Shown: positions 12,454-24,300 of the stretch, piece after piece
Layout: each line of letters begins with the position of its first letter
How positions within the stretch are numbered: the stretch's first letter is position 1
Assembly (NCBI RefSeq): GCF_933775445.1
Contig: NC_065872.1
Span: 868,001-932,000 of the forward strand
Direction: 5' to 3'
DNA length: 64,000 nucleotides
Source: Argentina anserina
Lineage: Eukaryota; Streptophyta; Magnoliopsida; Rosales; Rosaceae
Notes under the pieces: generated by a model
Told to the model about the DNA's origin: nothing
Database searches by the model: none
Seen by the model: the letters and a program-made list of their open reading frames with translations, nothing else
Made by a program: the position numbers and the translations under genes

Positions 12454-12922
12454 AGGCTAAGCTAGCTAACCAGTTAGCTGTTAGCATAAACAGCAAATTA
12501 CTCAAACTTGGTATTCAAATTGCCACTACAATTCTCCATTTCATTTTAACTGAAATTCAAATGCTTTACTTAAATTGATTGATTACTCATCTCCTTCTAT
12601 CTCGAAAATGAAGTTTAATTTACTTTATTAATCACTTGGTCGGGGTGTTTTGTCTTAATGCCATCACGTGGTTCCCAGTTCCGAGTTATTGTTCTTGTAC
12701 AATTATATAACTCGTTTGATTCGTACTATATCTGAGATTTTTAATCACCATCATCACTAACTAGTCATGAATTTGATGAGGCTCTTCTTGTGATCATATA
12801 CTCTACACTCTAACCTACGTAAACTCATTGGTTTGTGCTTGAAATCATTCATTAAGAATTTGTACTAATATATACAATAAAACAATTTACACAATTGAAT
12901 GTGGTACAATATGTGCCTTGAT

Positions 12923-14751
12923 TGTAACGACCTCAAATTTTCGAGTATAAAAACTCAAATTTCGAAGTCGTTAAACACCAAAACAATCTCAATGAATCGA
13001 AATCATTTTAAATACCACAGCGGATCATTACTGAGTTCACAATAAAACTCAGACAAACCAATTATTACAAACCAAATTTATAATTCAACATTACATAAAA
13101 TGGAAATGTAATTAATCCTCACAATCTCTCACAAAAATCCAACAAATAAATCCTCACAAGTTCTCACACAAATCCACAATAAAAACCTCACCAAAAGCAG
13201 GATAATGAACGACTTCGAGTCTTCAGAGTTGTCCTTCGATTTCTACTAATCAATACCTGTGGAATTATCCCATACACCATTGAATTGGTGCACCGGGATT
13301 GTAAACACAAACCCGGTAAGCTTTACAGCTCGTATGAGTAAAATGTAAATATAACTCGCATATCAATATATACGAAAATCCACAAATCAACAAATATAAA
13401 TGCACTCATGAGTCAATGGACGGCCCATCTGGTTGTCCCAAAAATATGAAAATGAAAGTACTCATGAGAAATTGGGCAACTCATCTGTTTACCCAAATAC
13501 ATTTATAATACGGGTACTAATGAACGATGGTACACCTCTGTTACCCCTCATGTAGTACACCGCCGATATTGGGCAACCTCCTGCTACCCAACATCCAAAA
13601 ATATGAGTACTCATGAGCCGATAACCCATCTGTTACCTCACATGCAGTAGTCCGGCAGACAGACTAGAGCTCTAACTGTATCGTAACTTTCGTCCGGCCA
13701 AAGGCTAGGTTCCGACATGCCAAACACGTCTGAAGACATAAACACGTCCGAAGACAAAACGTTTTAACAAACTCCATGTTAAAACCACATACAATAATCA
13801 TCACCTCATATTGTACAAATTAACTCAACATGCTCAATATGTAACTCTAGTCATCAAAATGACATATTCACAATGAAATCATAACAATATATAATATAGC
13901 AAACTATGTATATATGTACATATTTACCATTTATACAATTATATATATATATATATTCTACTACATCATATACATGTCGTATTTCAATTTTTAAAACTAT
14001 GCAAAATCTTGAATCTCCGCAAAGGGTAGATTCGTAAATATGTGAGATTTTACTCACCTTATCAACTCGAGCGTAATTCCATAATTTCCGAATGTAATTC
14101 ATTTTCTTGATTTATCGATCACCTTGAAAAGATAAGAAAAGAATTTAGAATCGTTTCGTAAACCTTTAAATGTCAAAACAGTAATAATATGTTACTGTTC
14201 AGCAATTTCTGGTTTTATGAAATTACTGTTCACGGAGTTACTATTTACGTATTTACTTTTCACGTAAATATGTACAAATACACATCAATTATGTATTCAT
14301 GTACGTGTACATACTGTTTACGTATTTCTGTACGTACGAATACTATTCAAATGTAAATACTGTCTCAGTAAATATTAATTACTGATGTACCCAGAAATGG
14401 AAACTCTAGCTCCACTACTTATCTATTTATACAAGTTTCTAAAATCGGAAACAACTTCTATCGTTAATAACTTTTACATACAACGTCCGATTAGAACACG
14501 TCACTTATCCACGAACTCGTATCGATGAGCCCTTCAACTTTCGTGAAGGAAGTTTTCGCAACCGAGCGACGGAATAAAAGTCGATATATACGTTGCGGAA
14601 ACGTAACGTTTTTCTAATTAAACGTTCCGAAAACGTTTTCGTTTTCGTTTCGAAATGTCGCGAAACACCAATTGTCGTCTTGAAAAACTTTTACAAATTT
14701 AACAAATTGAAAATACTCGATAATTAGTTCCGAAAAATTCGGGTTATTACA
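12923..14751. mobile_element. solo LTR, 1829 bp, with 5-bp target duplication
   Basis: The segment starts TGTAACGACC and ends GGGTTATTACA, giving the TG...CA termini of an LTR. It is flanked by TTGAT at 12918-12922 and TTGAT at 14752-14756. No internal coding region or second LTR is present, so this is a solo LTR left by recombination. The length and the TGTAACGACC / TTATTACA ends suggest a Ty3/Gypsy family. Imperfect internal repeats based on ACTCATGAG and ACCCATCTGTTACC occur at 13400-13650. Confidence 0.85.
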
Positions 14752-15255
14752 TTGATGTTGCACGAATTGCTGTAGTTGAAATGTCTGTAACACTAGGGTA
14801 CTGTAATGGTGGAACTTTTACTTGACTTTGATTGTGAGTACAGTTTTTTCTTTACAGGAAAGAAAATATATTAGATAGAGAAGCCTTTAGAGTATTACAT
14901 TGTACAATGTCAAACACAATACTAGTCTTCTAAAATCAACTAGCCCCTTGATTAAATTATGAATAAAGTTGGCTACAACATCAGCTAGAAAGTTTTTTTT
15001 TCCCTAAAAATGTGTTCGAAAGAAATTGAATTGAAGCTTGAAAATCGGAGGTCTTCCACTATATTGAGAAGTCTCCATGATACACTCGAAACTCCATTAA
15101 CCATATGAATTATAAGGTTAGAGTCGTTTTCCATTTTGATCTTGATTATAGCTGAAATAATATTGAAAACAGAAAGAATTTGATTAACTTGGACTTAACA
15201 TTGGCACCAAAATGTGAGCTTACTCAAGACCTAATCATAAGATTCATAGCTATTG

Positions 15256-15265
15256 AGTTCCTCTC

Positions 15266-15318
<53 letters not shown>

Positions 15319-16170
15319 TCTCTGTATTAGCTTTATATGTTGTATGACACACATTTTGTCATAAAATTCCAATGTGACTTAAGAATTGTATGCAGTTATA
15401 AACTGCTTCTTATTAAGGAAAACTTTCTTCATTCAAAAAAAATAAAATTAGGATGAGTATCTTAATAACTGAATAAATGTTGCAATGAGTATTGCTGCAT
15501 ATGTACTACACATATGAGGCTACTCCAGACTCAAGACCTAATCATAGCAATTCAGTTCAACTCTCTCTCTCTCTCTCTCTCTCTCAAGTTTGAATAATTT
15601 AACCTAGAAGTTGTACAAACAAACAAGTAATTTAGTCTCGATTCAGGTTCTTAATGGATGTCAATGACATAAGTGGATGTTTATGCACGTTAGTGCATAT
15701 GAGGATCCAAGGTTAAAATGCGTATTTTGTGAAGGTTTCCATTCTTCAGTCACTATAAAAATATGTAAAAGGAAAGGCAAAGACCATGAGGCTTGTCATC
15801 GCTCTCTGTTCCCCTATCAGATATCCTCTCTCTCTCTCTCCATTTCTCTGTATTCTCTTCGTATGTATTGATCGGGTTCTCTATCTCTCTTTCAATTTTG
15901 AAAAATTTATCTAAAATTTGTACATACAAACAAGTAATTTGGTTTCGATTCATGTTCCGGATGGATGTCAATGATATAAGTGATTTCACACGCATCTTTT
16001 TCCACCGGATGCCACTGCATTTTACTGTCATTAATCCATTAAAACGTTAACCTAAATTTCTCTGTGTTACCTTTATATGTTGTATGACACACATTTTGTC
16101 ATAAAATTCAAATATATGGCTTAAGAAATGTATGCGGTTATAAACTGTTTCTTATTAAGGAAAACTTTCT
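15256..16170. repeat. locally duplicated segments and (CT)n runs
   Basis: A block at about 15325-15432 (TTATATGTTGTATGACACAC onward) recurs at about 16058-16176 with roughly 90% identity. A second block at about 15585-15680 (ACAAACAAGTAATTTAGT) recurs at about 15893-15985. (CT)n tracts sit at 15266-15312 and 15560-15584, with a shorter one near 15825. This looks like several rounds of local duplication mediated by the CT tracts. No gene is evident. Confidence 0.75.
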
Positions 16171-16981
16171 TCTTTTAAAAAATGTAAAATGGGATTTCGA
16201 AGGTGACATATATAGACACAAACAACTATACAATAAATCTCAGTCTCTCTGGGATACCTTAAATACCGAACGCGATAATATCTTAGAGCTTTTATAGCAA
16301 ATTATCTGTTTCTTCACAAACCTTATGTGCGTTAGTTAAATCTATGTTATAAATAACCTCTTGTGTCACACAAACTTGTACCTTCACCAAACCTCTCCCA
16401 TTGTATCACTTGTCTGCGTCAAAAAGGCAGAACTACAAGGACGAGTATAGGGGAAGCCCAGAAATCCAAAATCCAACATGTTCTTCGGCATTAGAACAAT
16501 GCCGTCGAAACATTTGGTTCTTTTTGTGATCGTAGCCATCTCCTTCGTCTTTGTTTTTTCAGCTTCTGCAGAAAGCCATCAACTTTCTCACACAGGTAAA
16601 ATGGGGATTATGCATGATATCGGGTTTGGTTTTTATTGGTAAGAAAGATGGTTTGAGACCCCAAATTTGAGTCACGAATGCATGCATGCATGTCGTGATC
16701 ACTTCTAACTCGATAAATGATCGATATGTGTCATTTTTATGTTGCTTTAATTTGATGCGAACTTTCATTTTGTGTGCGTGGATTTTTGCCTTGCTCTTGT
16801 GGAAATTGATTGGATTTTGTGTTGTTGTTAATGGTGAAGGGGAAGAACAATTAAAGGATTCTAGTGGAATAATCACATGGGGAAGAAGGAGGTCTCTTGA
16901 AGAAGGACAAGGACATGGACAGGGACAAGGAGATGGACAAGGGCAAGGGCAATGAGAAGGAGAAGGAGAAGAAGAGACTTT

Positions 16982-19900
16982 GGCTGCGTTTGGTAGTGCT
17001 TCTGAGCTCTGCGCTTATAAGCAAAGTCGCATGTAAGTGTTTGGTAAATTGAAAATGCGGAGCTTTTTTAAGAAGCCAACGCTTTTTCAAGCCAAAAGCA
17101 GAAGGAAGTCATACCCTCTTTTTAAAAGTCGGCTTCCGCTTCTTCAATTCAGCGATAATGTAGCGAATTAATGAATATTTTGAAATACCACTGGATACCC
17201 TCGTGGATTCATTATAATTACGGCCTAATACCAATTGTTAAAACCCTCCTCTTCATCTCCCCTCCTCTTCTCTCTCTCTCAATCCTGCTGCGCTGCTTCG
17301 TCGATCCAAAATCTTGGGTTGAAAGAGAGGGACACAGGGTGATGGACTGATCAATTGGTAAGTTGTCTTCTTCTATCTCAGTCATAAATCTATGATTTTT
17401 TCCCCTAACTTTCATGGTAGATCCAAAACTAAAGGTGTTAGATTAAAAGGTATTGCAGCCAATCCTTGTTTCTAATTTATTTTGTTTTTGGGTTTTGATT
17501 GATATGAAATTTTGGGTAATTGTATTCAATATAAATTTGTACTAATTGTTATCAAATAGGAATTGGTAATTTATATGTGAATTCAATTACCAAGATTGTG
17601 GATTTGCATATTAGTATATATATAAGTGAATTGTGATTGCGAACGGGAAGTTTTGTTAGCTCATGCAAGATAATCAATGAATGTGTGGTGCATGAGAAGC
17701 ATCTTATTCGGGTGCTTGTGCATTGCTTTGAGAATAGCTGACAAGTTTTTGTTTGCATTACTTTGAATGCTTACCATAGAAATGATATGATCAATTAGTA
17801 CTCAATACAAGATTTATAAGCTTATGGGAAGCCACTATTGTGGCCAGGAGTTGGCAAATTAATATTCTCAGAAGTTTAGGTGCTAACTTCCAAACTTGAT
17901 CGTTGCTTGTTATTGTCATAATGCTTTAGCAATATTTGCAGGACCATTAGATGAGTTGATAGTTCTTGAATTCTATACATATATTCATTTTTTTAGTCAG
18001 ACTGGTGATTCATGCAAGTTTAATGTTATAGTCTTCATTGATCTAATTTATAACTCTATATCATTTACCCAGTATTACTGCTTGTGTGATGTTGCCGTAA
18101 ATATCCTTTTTCTAATTATTCCAGTATGCTACTACCTACTATTATGAAATCTATATATTGTGGTAATGGTCTAAAACCTGTAGATACATTTATAGCTTTC
18201 TAGTTTATCTTAGTCTTCCTTATCAAAGCCAATCAGAATAATTGGATGATCTAAAAGACCCACATGAAAAAAATGGTTTTACAACTTCTGTGTTTTCTCT
18301 ATATGCTTTGTGTTTTCTCTACATTTTGTAATGTTACTTTTAATTCGTTTCATTGTTCTCTACCTGGCTTTCTCTTCCACCTGTATCTGCAACTTCCTAT
18401 TATTGTTTGATTTGGCGTAAGAGGTGCACACTTTCTATTACTGTGGGCGTCTTTATCAATGATATGTATTTCTGTCGCATCCTTCATAATAATCACAAGA
18501 TACTGGTGTCGCTCAAATACTGAAGACCTATTCTTCGAAAGAACTATGTGGCATTTGATTTACATAACGTAGGTGTATGATTTCTATCTGTTTATGCTGT
18601 CAGGTACAAGTAGAATTAATCCAGAACCGAAAATTGGAAGGCCTCCTAAAGTAAGCCATTTTAGAATTTTCCCCATAAGAATTAGCATCCATGAACTTTT
18701 TTGATTAAATTTCCTTAGTACTTTCATCTGAAGCTGATTGAATTCCCATCGTTTGAGCCTCTCCAGGTAGTAAGCTCAAGTTTGCAGGCTCCAAACCATC
18801 AGAAACTAATTAAGACATCAACAGTAGAACATCATCATCCACCTTTGGGTAATCAGGTAAAATTGTCATCCTTCTCTTATAAGTTATGCCAAACAATATC
18901 TTTTGGACCAGAAGGCTTAGTTCCATATTAAACTGCCATAGGTATGTTTGACGATCACACACACATCCCTCAAAATTAATAAGAACATGCTGTTGGCATG
19001 TACATCTTTCCACTTCTAAAGTCAAGCAATCACTTTTAAAAGGAGGTCTAACTAACATATCTTGAACCTGTTTAAATACCTACTGGTGAACCAGATGCAG
19101 CTCCCCCCTTGAGACAAACTGTAGATGCCCAACAACAACCTGAACAGCAGCGGCAGTTATCAAAGGTTGGGATGTAACATGACTAAGCGACTTGTTTAAT
19201 TACCAAGTTTGGTGATCCATAATTTCTTGAGTATGTTGAATGTACATGAGATGTTAAGCTACTGATGCTAGTTAGCCATGAAGAACTCACAGTCATGCCA
19301 CCTGAGATGTTCAGCTACTGATGCTAGTAAGCCGAGAAGAACTTGCAGTCAGTCTATACATTCAGACAGTTTATAGAAATACACCAGTTTATTCTTGTTC
19401 ATCCTAAATTTTATGGCAAGGAGCTCAAGCTATTGTGTAGATATATTTGTTCACAACCTAAAACTAATGCAATTCATGATTTAGATGTATATGCATTGAT
19501 TTGTTATATTGCAAATGAATGAAAAAGTCGTCGTTAGTTGGAAAATTTTATGTTCAAATTCTCTCGTGATGGACATTATATTACTTAGTGTTGAAAAAAT
19601 ACATGATGTAACTCTTTATTTCTCGTGTAAATTATATTATTCTATATTTTTACAAGCTAATTATTCAATATTCATGGTATGATAATATTTTAAGAAAATT
19701 TGTTGTAGCTCAATCAAGGCACAAAAAAAAAATTAATGTCTAAATTGGTCATTCAACCAAATAAAAAGCACAAGACTGGTACATGCACACATAATGACAA
19801 ATGAGAAAACGAAACAAGCACCGCATGAGAGCGGCCCTTCCGCAGGCGCAAGGCTCATGCATGAAAGCTAATATTAAGAAACATGATTGCTCAAAGTTTG

Positions 19901-20128
19901 TCTAAAATTGACCCAAAATTATCTTACATGTCCAAATTTGTCATTTGACAAATTAGAAGCATAAACTAGTTTGAGTTTACCAAACGCTTTGTCATTGTTT
20001 TTGCCACTATCAGCCACTTATATAAGTCAGTTTACCAAACAGTCAACTACTTTATTTATCAGCCACTTATTTTCAAAAATCACCATAAACCAATTTTTTT
20101 TATAAGCTCAGCCGCACCAAACACAGCC
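16982..20128. mobile_element. PIF/Harbinger-like insertion in an exon
   Basis: The left end GGCTGCGTTTGGT (16982) and the right end, complement of ACCAAACACAGCC (20116-20128), form terminal inverted repeats. A further shared block (CTGAGCT / TTATAAGC) lies just inside. TTT at 16979-16981 and 20129-20131 fits the 3-bp target duplication of PIF/Harbinger elements. The host exon reads EEET before the element and LLLAKERTHRRDP after it, in frame once the element and one TTT are removed. Inside are a leader-like CT-rich stretch with a donor-like GTAAG (17240-17360), an exon-like piece near 18604-18650 (NPEPKIGRPPK, AT-hook-like), 18768-18857, and a Gln-rich piece near 19096-19180. No DDE transposase is recognisable, so it is probably non-autonomous. 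Confidence 0.75.
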
Positions 20129-20145
20129 TTTATTATTGGCCAAGG

Positions 20146-20303
20146 AAAGGACACACAGGAGAGACCCTACAGATCACTTTAAGAAGTACAATGGGGGCTG
20201 GAATATAAGCGACGGGCATTACTTAAAGGACACACAGGAGAGACCCTACAGATCACTTTAAGAAGTACAATGGGGGCTGGAATATAAGCGACGGGCATTA
20301 CTT
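20146..20303. repeat. perfect 79-bp tandem duplication inside an exon
   Basis: Positions 20146-20224 are repeated exactly at 20225-20303. The unit covers the codons for the conserved THRRDP...NGGWNISDGHY segment. Because 79 is not a multiple of three, reading through the first copy leads to a stop in the second. Confidence 0.95.
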
Positions 20304-22935
20304 GGCTGTGAGTTCTATATTCTAGCTCTTAATTTTGATTCATTTGCTGTTTTTGTCTTTGTTATTCGGTTTCTATTGTTTTGTTGTTCTGTCTATTCTA
20401 TATTATGAGAAGTTCCAATCTGGGCATATGTGAATATCCCGATAGTACCTTTGGTCCTTTCCTCATTGAGGCTTTAGTTGCATGTCGATCGAAAAATACT
20501 TCTGAGTTCTCATGCATGGTCTTGCTAAATTGCTATGGATCGGAGTTTCAACAGTTATTCTGTAAATGAGTGTGATGATGATATTCTTGTTGGACATCTA
20601 TATAGTGGTATCCCAAGTATGATATATGTTATTGAATTTGGCTGTTATGGTTGATTATGTTTCATATAAAATTGATATATGTTTATCACTAATTGGTTTT
20701 TCATCGATTTTTGCTGTAGTCAGTTGCTTTCACCGCGGCACCTTTCTTTGTTTTTGCTAGTGTGGTTCGTGATATTCGGGATAAGCTTGTGCGTCATTTG
20801 TATCTGCTATTGCTGCCGTAGGAAAAAGCCTTATGGCTATTCCAGAACAGCCTATTGCCTCTCTCTCGTCACCCTCATTATCTTCACCCTCGTGGCAATG
20901 TAACTTTCTCTCTTTCTTACTCTACACACACACACACACACCTGATATTGATACCAATTCCTAGTGCCAATCACCTGATTTTGTTGTTGGCTGTTGGCTC
21001 CCTTTAATGTTCTTGTGGTCTGTTGTAGTGCTGGATGTGTTGTGCTGTATACGGGTCAGGGATTGTTCTACACCAATACAAGAAAAACATTGGATTACCT
21101 TGTGAATGAGGCAGATGAAACTGCTGAAAACCTCAGGAATGTGTCGGATTATCTTAGCGCATCGAAGAAGATTGGACTTGCCGCCATTGTTCTTCCGACA
21201 GATATTCAGAAGAAAATTGACGATGGTATGGGAAAAGTAAAGAATGTTGCCAATGTTCTTTCTGATACAACTGAAAAGACTGCAAAGAAGTCTTGCATTA
21301 CCTGTAAGTCTGTTACTATTCTTGAATCTCTCGGAGCTTCTACTTACCTTGCTTAGTCCGTACGTATAACATGTATTTGTTGCAATCGTCTGCAGGAAGC
21401 TAGCGCTGTTGATTTTTTTCTACTGTTATGCTCCTTCTGGTCTTCATTGGATTTGGTAAGTCCTGTTATTTTCTTTTGATTAGTGATAGAAACTTTAAAT
21501 ATATATAATTAGGCCTTAATGAATATTTGGTTTACTTGTTGCAGCTCTTTCCATGTGTGGGATGCGACTTCTTGTATACTGGTAAGTCAGATACTTAAAC
21601 TGTTTGGCGATCAAGTGTTTGAATCGAAGCAGTTTACTACTCAAACGTACTTTTTAACAAACACGTATTATTTGATGCAGCTTGGTGATTGTTGGGTGGA
21701 TTCTTGTTACCTGCACATTCATCTTGTGCGGTGCATTTCTCCTCATCCATAAGTATGTCCCTACTCCCATTTAACTCGTTATGGTTATATCTCCTTCACT
21801 TCCTAGTTACACCTCTCTATATTGAATTTTCACTTTAGCCTTCAGTGCAACATATAGATGTTGATTTCAGCGTCTATCATAAGTTGTGGTTCGTTTCAAT
21901 GTTTTGAGCATATATTTTAGTAACAAATATAAAGTTTTACATGCTTCTTGAACACTGGATGAAGCAAAATGCTTGACATGCATTGTGTGGTTGCCAAAGT
22001 TTTTGTTGTTTTTAACAACTAACTTGGATTCTTTATCTTTCAGTGTGCTAACATATAACAAACTTAGTAGGTTTCCTTCCCCGAATATTAGATGTGCTTG
22101 CATTTGAATACCGATTCTAGTAAAGTAATCGATATCTTTGGAGTAATATATTTATGTGGGGAAGTTGTGTCCATATCAGAGGCTAATCTTTATTTCCTAT
22201 GTGCAAATATATATGTAGTGTGTTTGGATATGCATGTGTCTCCATGGATGAGTGGGTGCAGAAGCAACCCACTGCGCATACTTCTTTGGATGATTTTCTT
22301 CCATGCGTAGACAAAGATGTGGCACAAGGCATCTTGGACGACACCAAGATGGCAACCTACTATGCTGTTTATGTGGTTAATCGTTTCATCACCGATGGTG
22401 CAAACGGTGATCCTTCTGCTGGAGGTATTGCAGTGGATTACAATCAATCTGGTGATTTATTACCACTAGTCTGCAACCCCTTGAACGAGGATAAAACTGA
22501 TCGGAAATGTGCCCCTGGTGAAATAGAAATGCAACAAGCAAGTGAGGTAATACAACTAACAAGCCCTCCTGCCCAAGATTTAGTCTTTTACCAATTTATG
22601 ATTCTATAATCTGGATTGCATTACACTAAATGAAATTCAACTCTATGAGCTAAAGCTTTCTGTTTCAACTAAGCAGGAATGGGGAAAATACATGTGTAAG
22701 GTATCTAGTGCTGGCCAATGTGAATCACCAGGCCGGCTGACTCCTACCTATTTCGATCAAATCTCAGCTTTTGTAAATGTGAGCTACGCACTGCATCGAT
22801 ACGGTCCATTCTTCGCTGATCTTGCAGACTGCACATTTGTCAAGGATACATTCTCTGACATAAGTAAACAGCATTGCCCCGGTCTGGTACTACATAGTAG
22901 ATGGATCTACATTGGCTTGCTAATGGTAGCCCTAG

Positions 22936-23769
22936 TGTTTGGGCCTAAAATAATACTCCGGTATTATCTAGACTACTTAGGCTCGTGAACCGGATATTTG
23001 GGAAAGTATATCACAAAGCAAGATTACCTGCCGTATTAGAATAGATTTAGGGGACTGTCGCGGTATAGAATCGGAGTTGATGAAGGAAGGTGAATCTAAA
23101 TCAACTAGGAGATTCTCAAGACTTGATTCGCAAGAAAGAACAAGTTGTGTTCTCTATATAAAGGGGTTGAAGGCACAGAATAACACACGCAACGTCAAAA
23201 CAAACTATCGCGCAATCGCATAGTCAAGTCTCCTCACGGAGCAAAAGTCCGACTCGTGTTGGCAACCAAGTCTCCCATCGGAGCGGAGCTACCCAGATGC
23301 ACGCCTCGCGCTGCATGTAGCAACAAGTCCGGTTAACTTCGGCAATTCAAGTCAAGTCTATCGAGTCGCTAGCCTAGCTTCTAGCAAACCCAAAAGTCTG
23401 CACTAGTCAGCAAATTCCATTCGCGAGAGAGTCCTGCTATTAACGACACAATATAAGCTATGCTTTTCCCCAAGCGGTCAAAAGTAAGATCGGCCATCTA
23501 CTTGAGGTGGAGTGAAAGGTACCTAGTAACTCCGGTTGTGTATAGGTCATTCGAACTTCAGCGGTTTATCAGCAACTGCGGAGCAATCGTTTGAGAAGAA
23601 TGGACAGTACATGGAGCGCGATCATTGTCAAACAAAGTAACAGTTGTACCTAACTCAAAAGTACTGGCACGCCAACAACAACATATAACGAAGAGTTGAA
23701 CCGTATAGGGTTCGGCACCGGGGTTTGCTGATTGTTCTCTGAGGAGGATCCGTTTTTCCAGCTCGAACA
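22936..23769 (+). mobile_element. solo LTR, 834 bp, inserted in last exon
   Basis: It starts TGTTTGGGCC and ends CTCGAACA, and is flanked by CCTAG at 22931-22935 and 23770-23774. A TATA-like TCTATATAAAGG at 23152-23163 indicates plus orientation. The insertion falls within a membrane-segment codon run. With the LTR and one CCTAG removed, MVAL continues in frame into VVMLSMIFWVIY. As it stands, the upstream exon reads into LTR sequence and stops at 22988. Confidence 0.85.
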
Positions 23770-23879
23770 CCTAGTTGTAATGCTGTCCATGATCTTCTGG
23801 GTGATTTACTGCCGGGAACGACGACATCACTATTATACTAAAAAGAGTGACAGTATACTCAATGAAAGTGCAAACTTTG

Positions 23880-23999
23880 GCAGTGCAAATCAGGACAGTA
23901 AAAACGTTGGCAGTAGAAACTTGGGCAGTGCAAATCATGGAAGTAGAAACCTCGCCAGTGCAAGTAATGGCAGTTCGCACTACGGCAGTGTCAATAATG
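23880..23999 (+). repeat. 15-bp repeats coding a GSxN-type tail
   Basis: Variants of GGCAGTGCAAATCAG / AGTAGAAACCTC repeat about eight times in the 3' end of the broken membrane-protein gene. They encode a low-complexity run of the pattern G-S-x-N-x-x-S with hardly any hydrophobic residues. All copies stay in frame. Confidence 0.8.
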
Positions 24000-24300
24000 G
24001 ATATGAAGAGTTGGAGTTTACTCATTCCATGAAAATTCTGCTAGGAGATTTGGGTATACAATAGTGTCCTAGTAGAATAAAATAGTTTTGCTCTTCATGG
24101 CATTCCGAGTGAGGCTCACTTGAAGTTCTTCGAGTGAATGATGAAATACAGTAATTGTTTATCTTATATGCAGCTAGATTGCGGAAAGTTACATACGTAA
24201 ACGAAACAAACAAACCAACTGAACAAAACCAATCCTTTCGGTCATAAATAAATAACGAGTTGGTTGAGAGGAGAGAAGGTAAAACTATGGTTTGCAGAGA

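Larger units (their letters stand above)
16478..24064 (+). pseudogene. broken multi-pass membrane protein gene (At2g12400 family)
   Basis: Recognisable exons: 16478-16595 (ATG, signal-peptide-like), 16840-16978 continuing at 20132-20307, 20720-20899, 21029-21303, 21396-21455, 21545-21581, 21681-21752, 22219-22546, and 22677-22935 continuing at 23775-24064. Encoded landmarks are GIITWGRRRSLEEG, RTHRRDPTDHFKKYNGGWN, RRKKPYGYSRTAY, VLYTGQG, DEWVQ...PTAHT...LPCVD, CPGL...SRWIYIGL and FWVIYCRERRHH, in the order of the plant membrane-protein family of Arabidopsis At2g12400 (function unclear to me; tweety-like layout). Lesions: an in-frame TGA at 16953, a 3147-bp transposon (16982-20128), a frame-shifting 79-bp exon duplication, a frameshift near 20745-20765, a phase break and frameshift near the T-run at 21411-21417, and an 834-bp solo LTR (22936-23769). 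Removing either element with its duplicated target restores the local frame. The late exons are otherwise well preserved, so decay may be recent. Confidence 0.85.
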
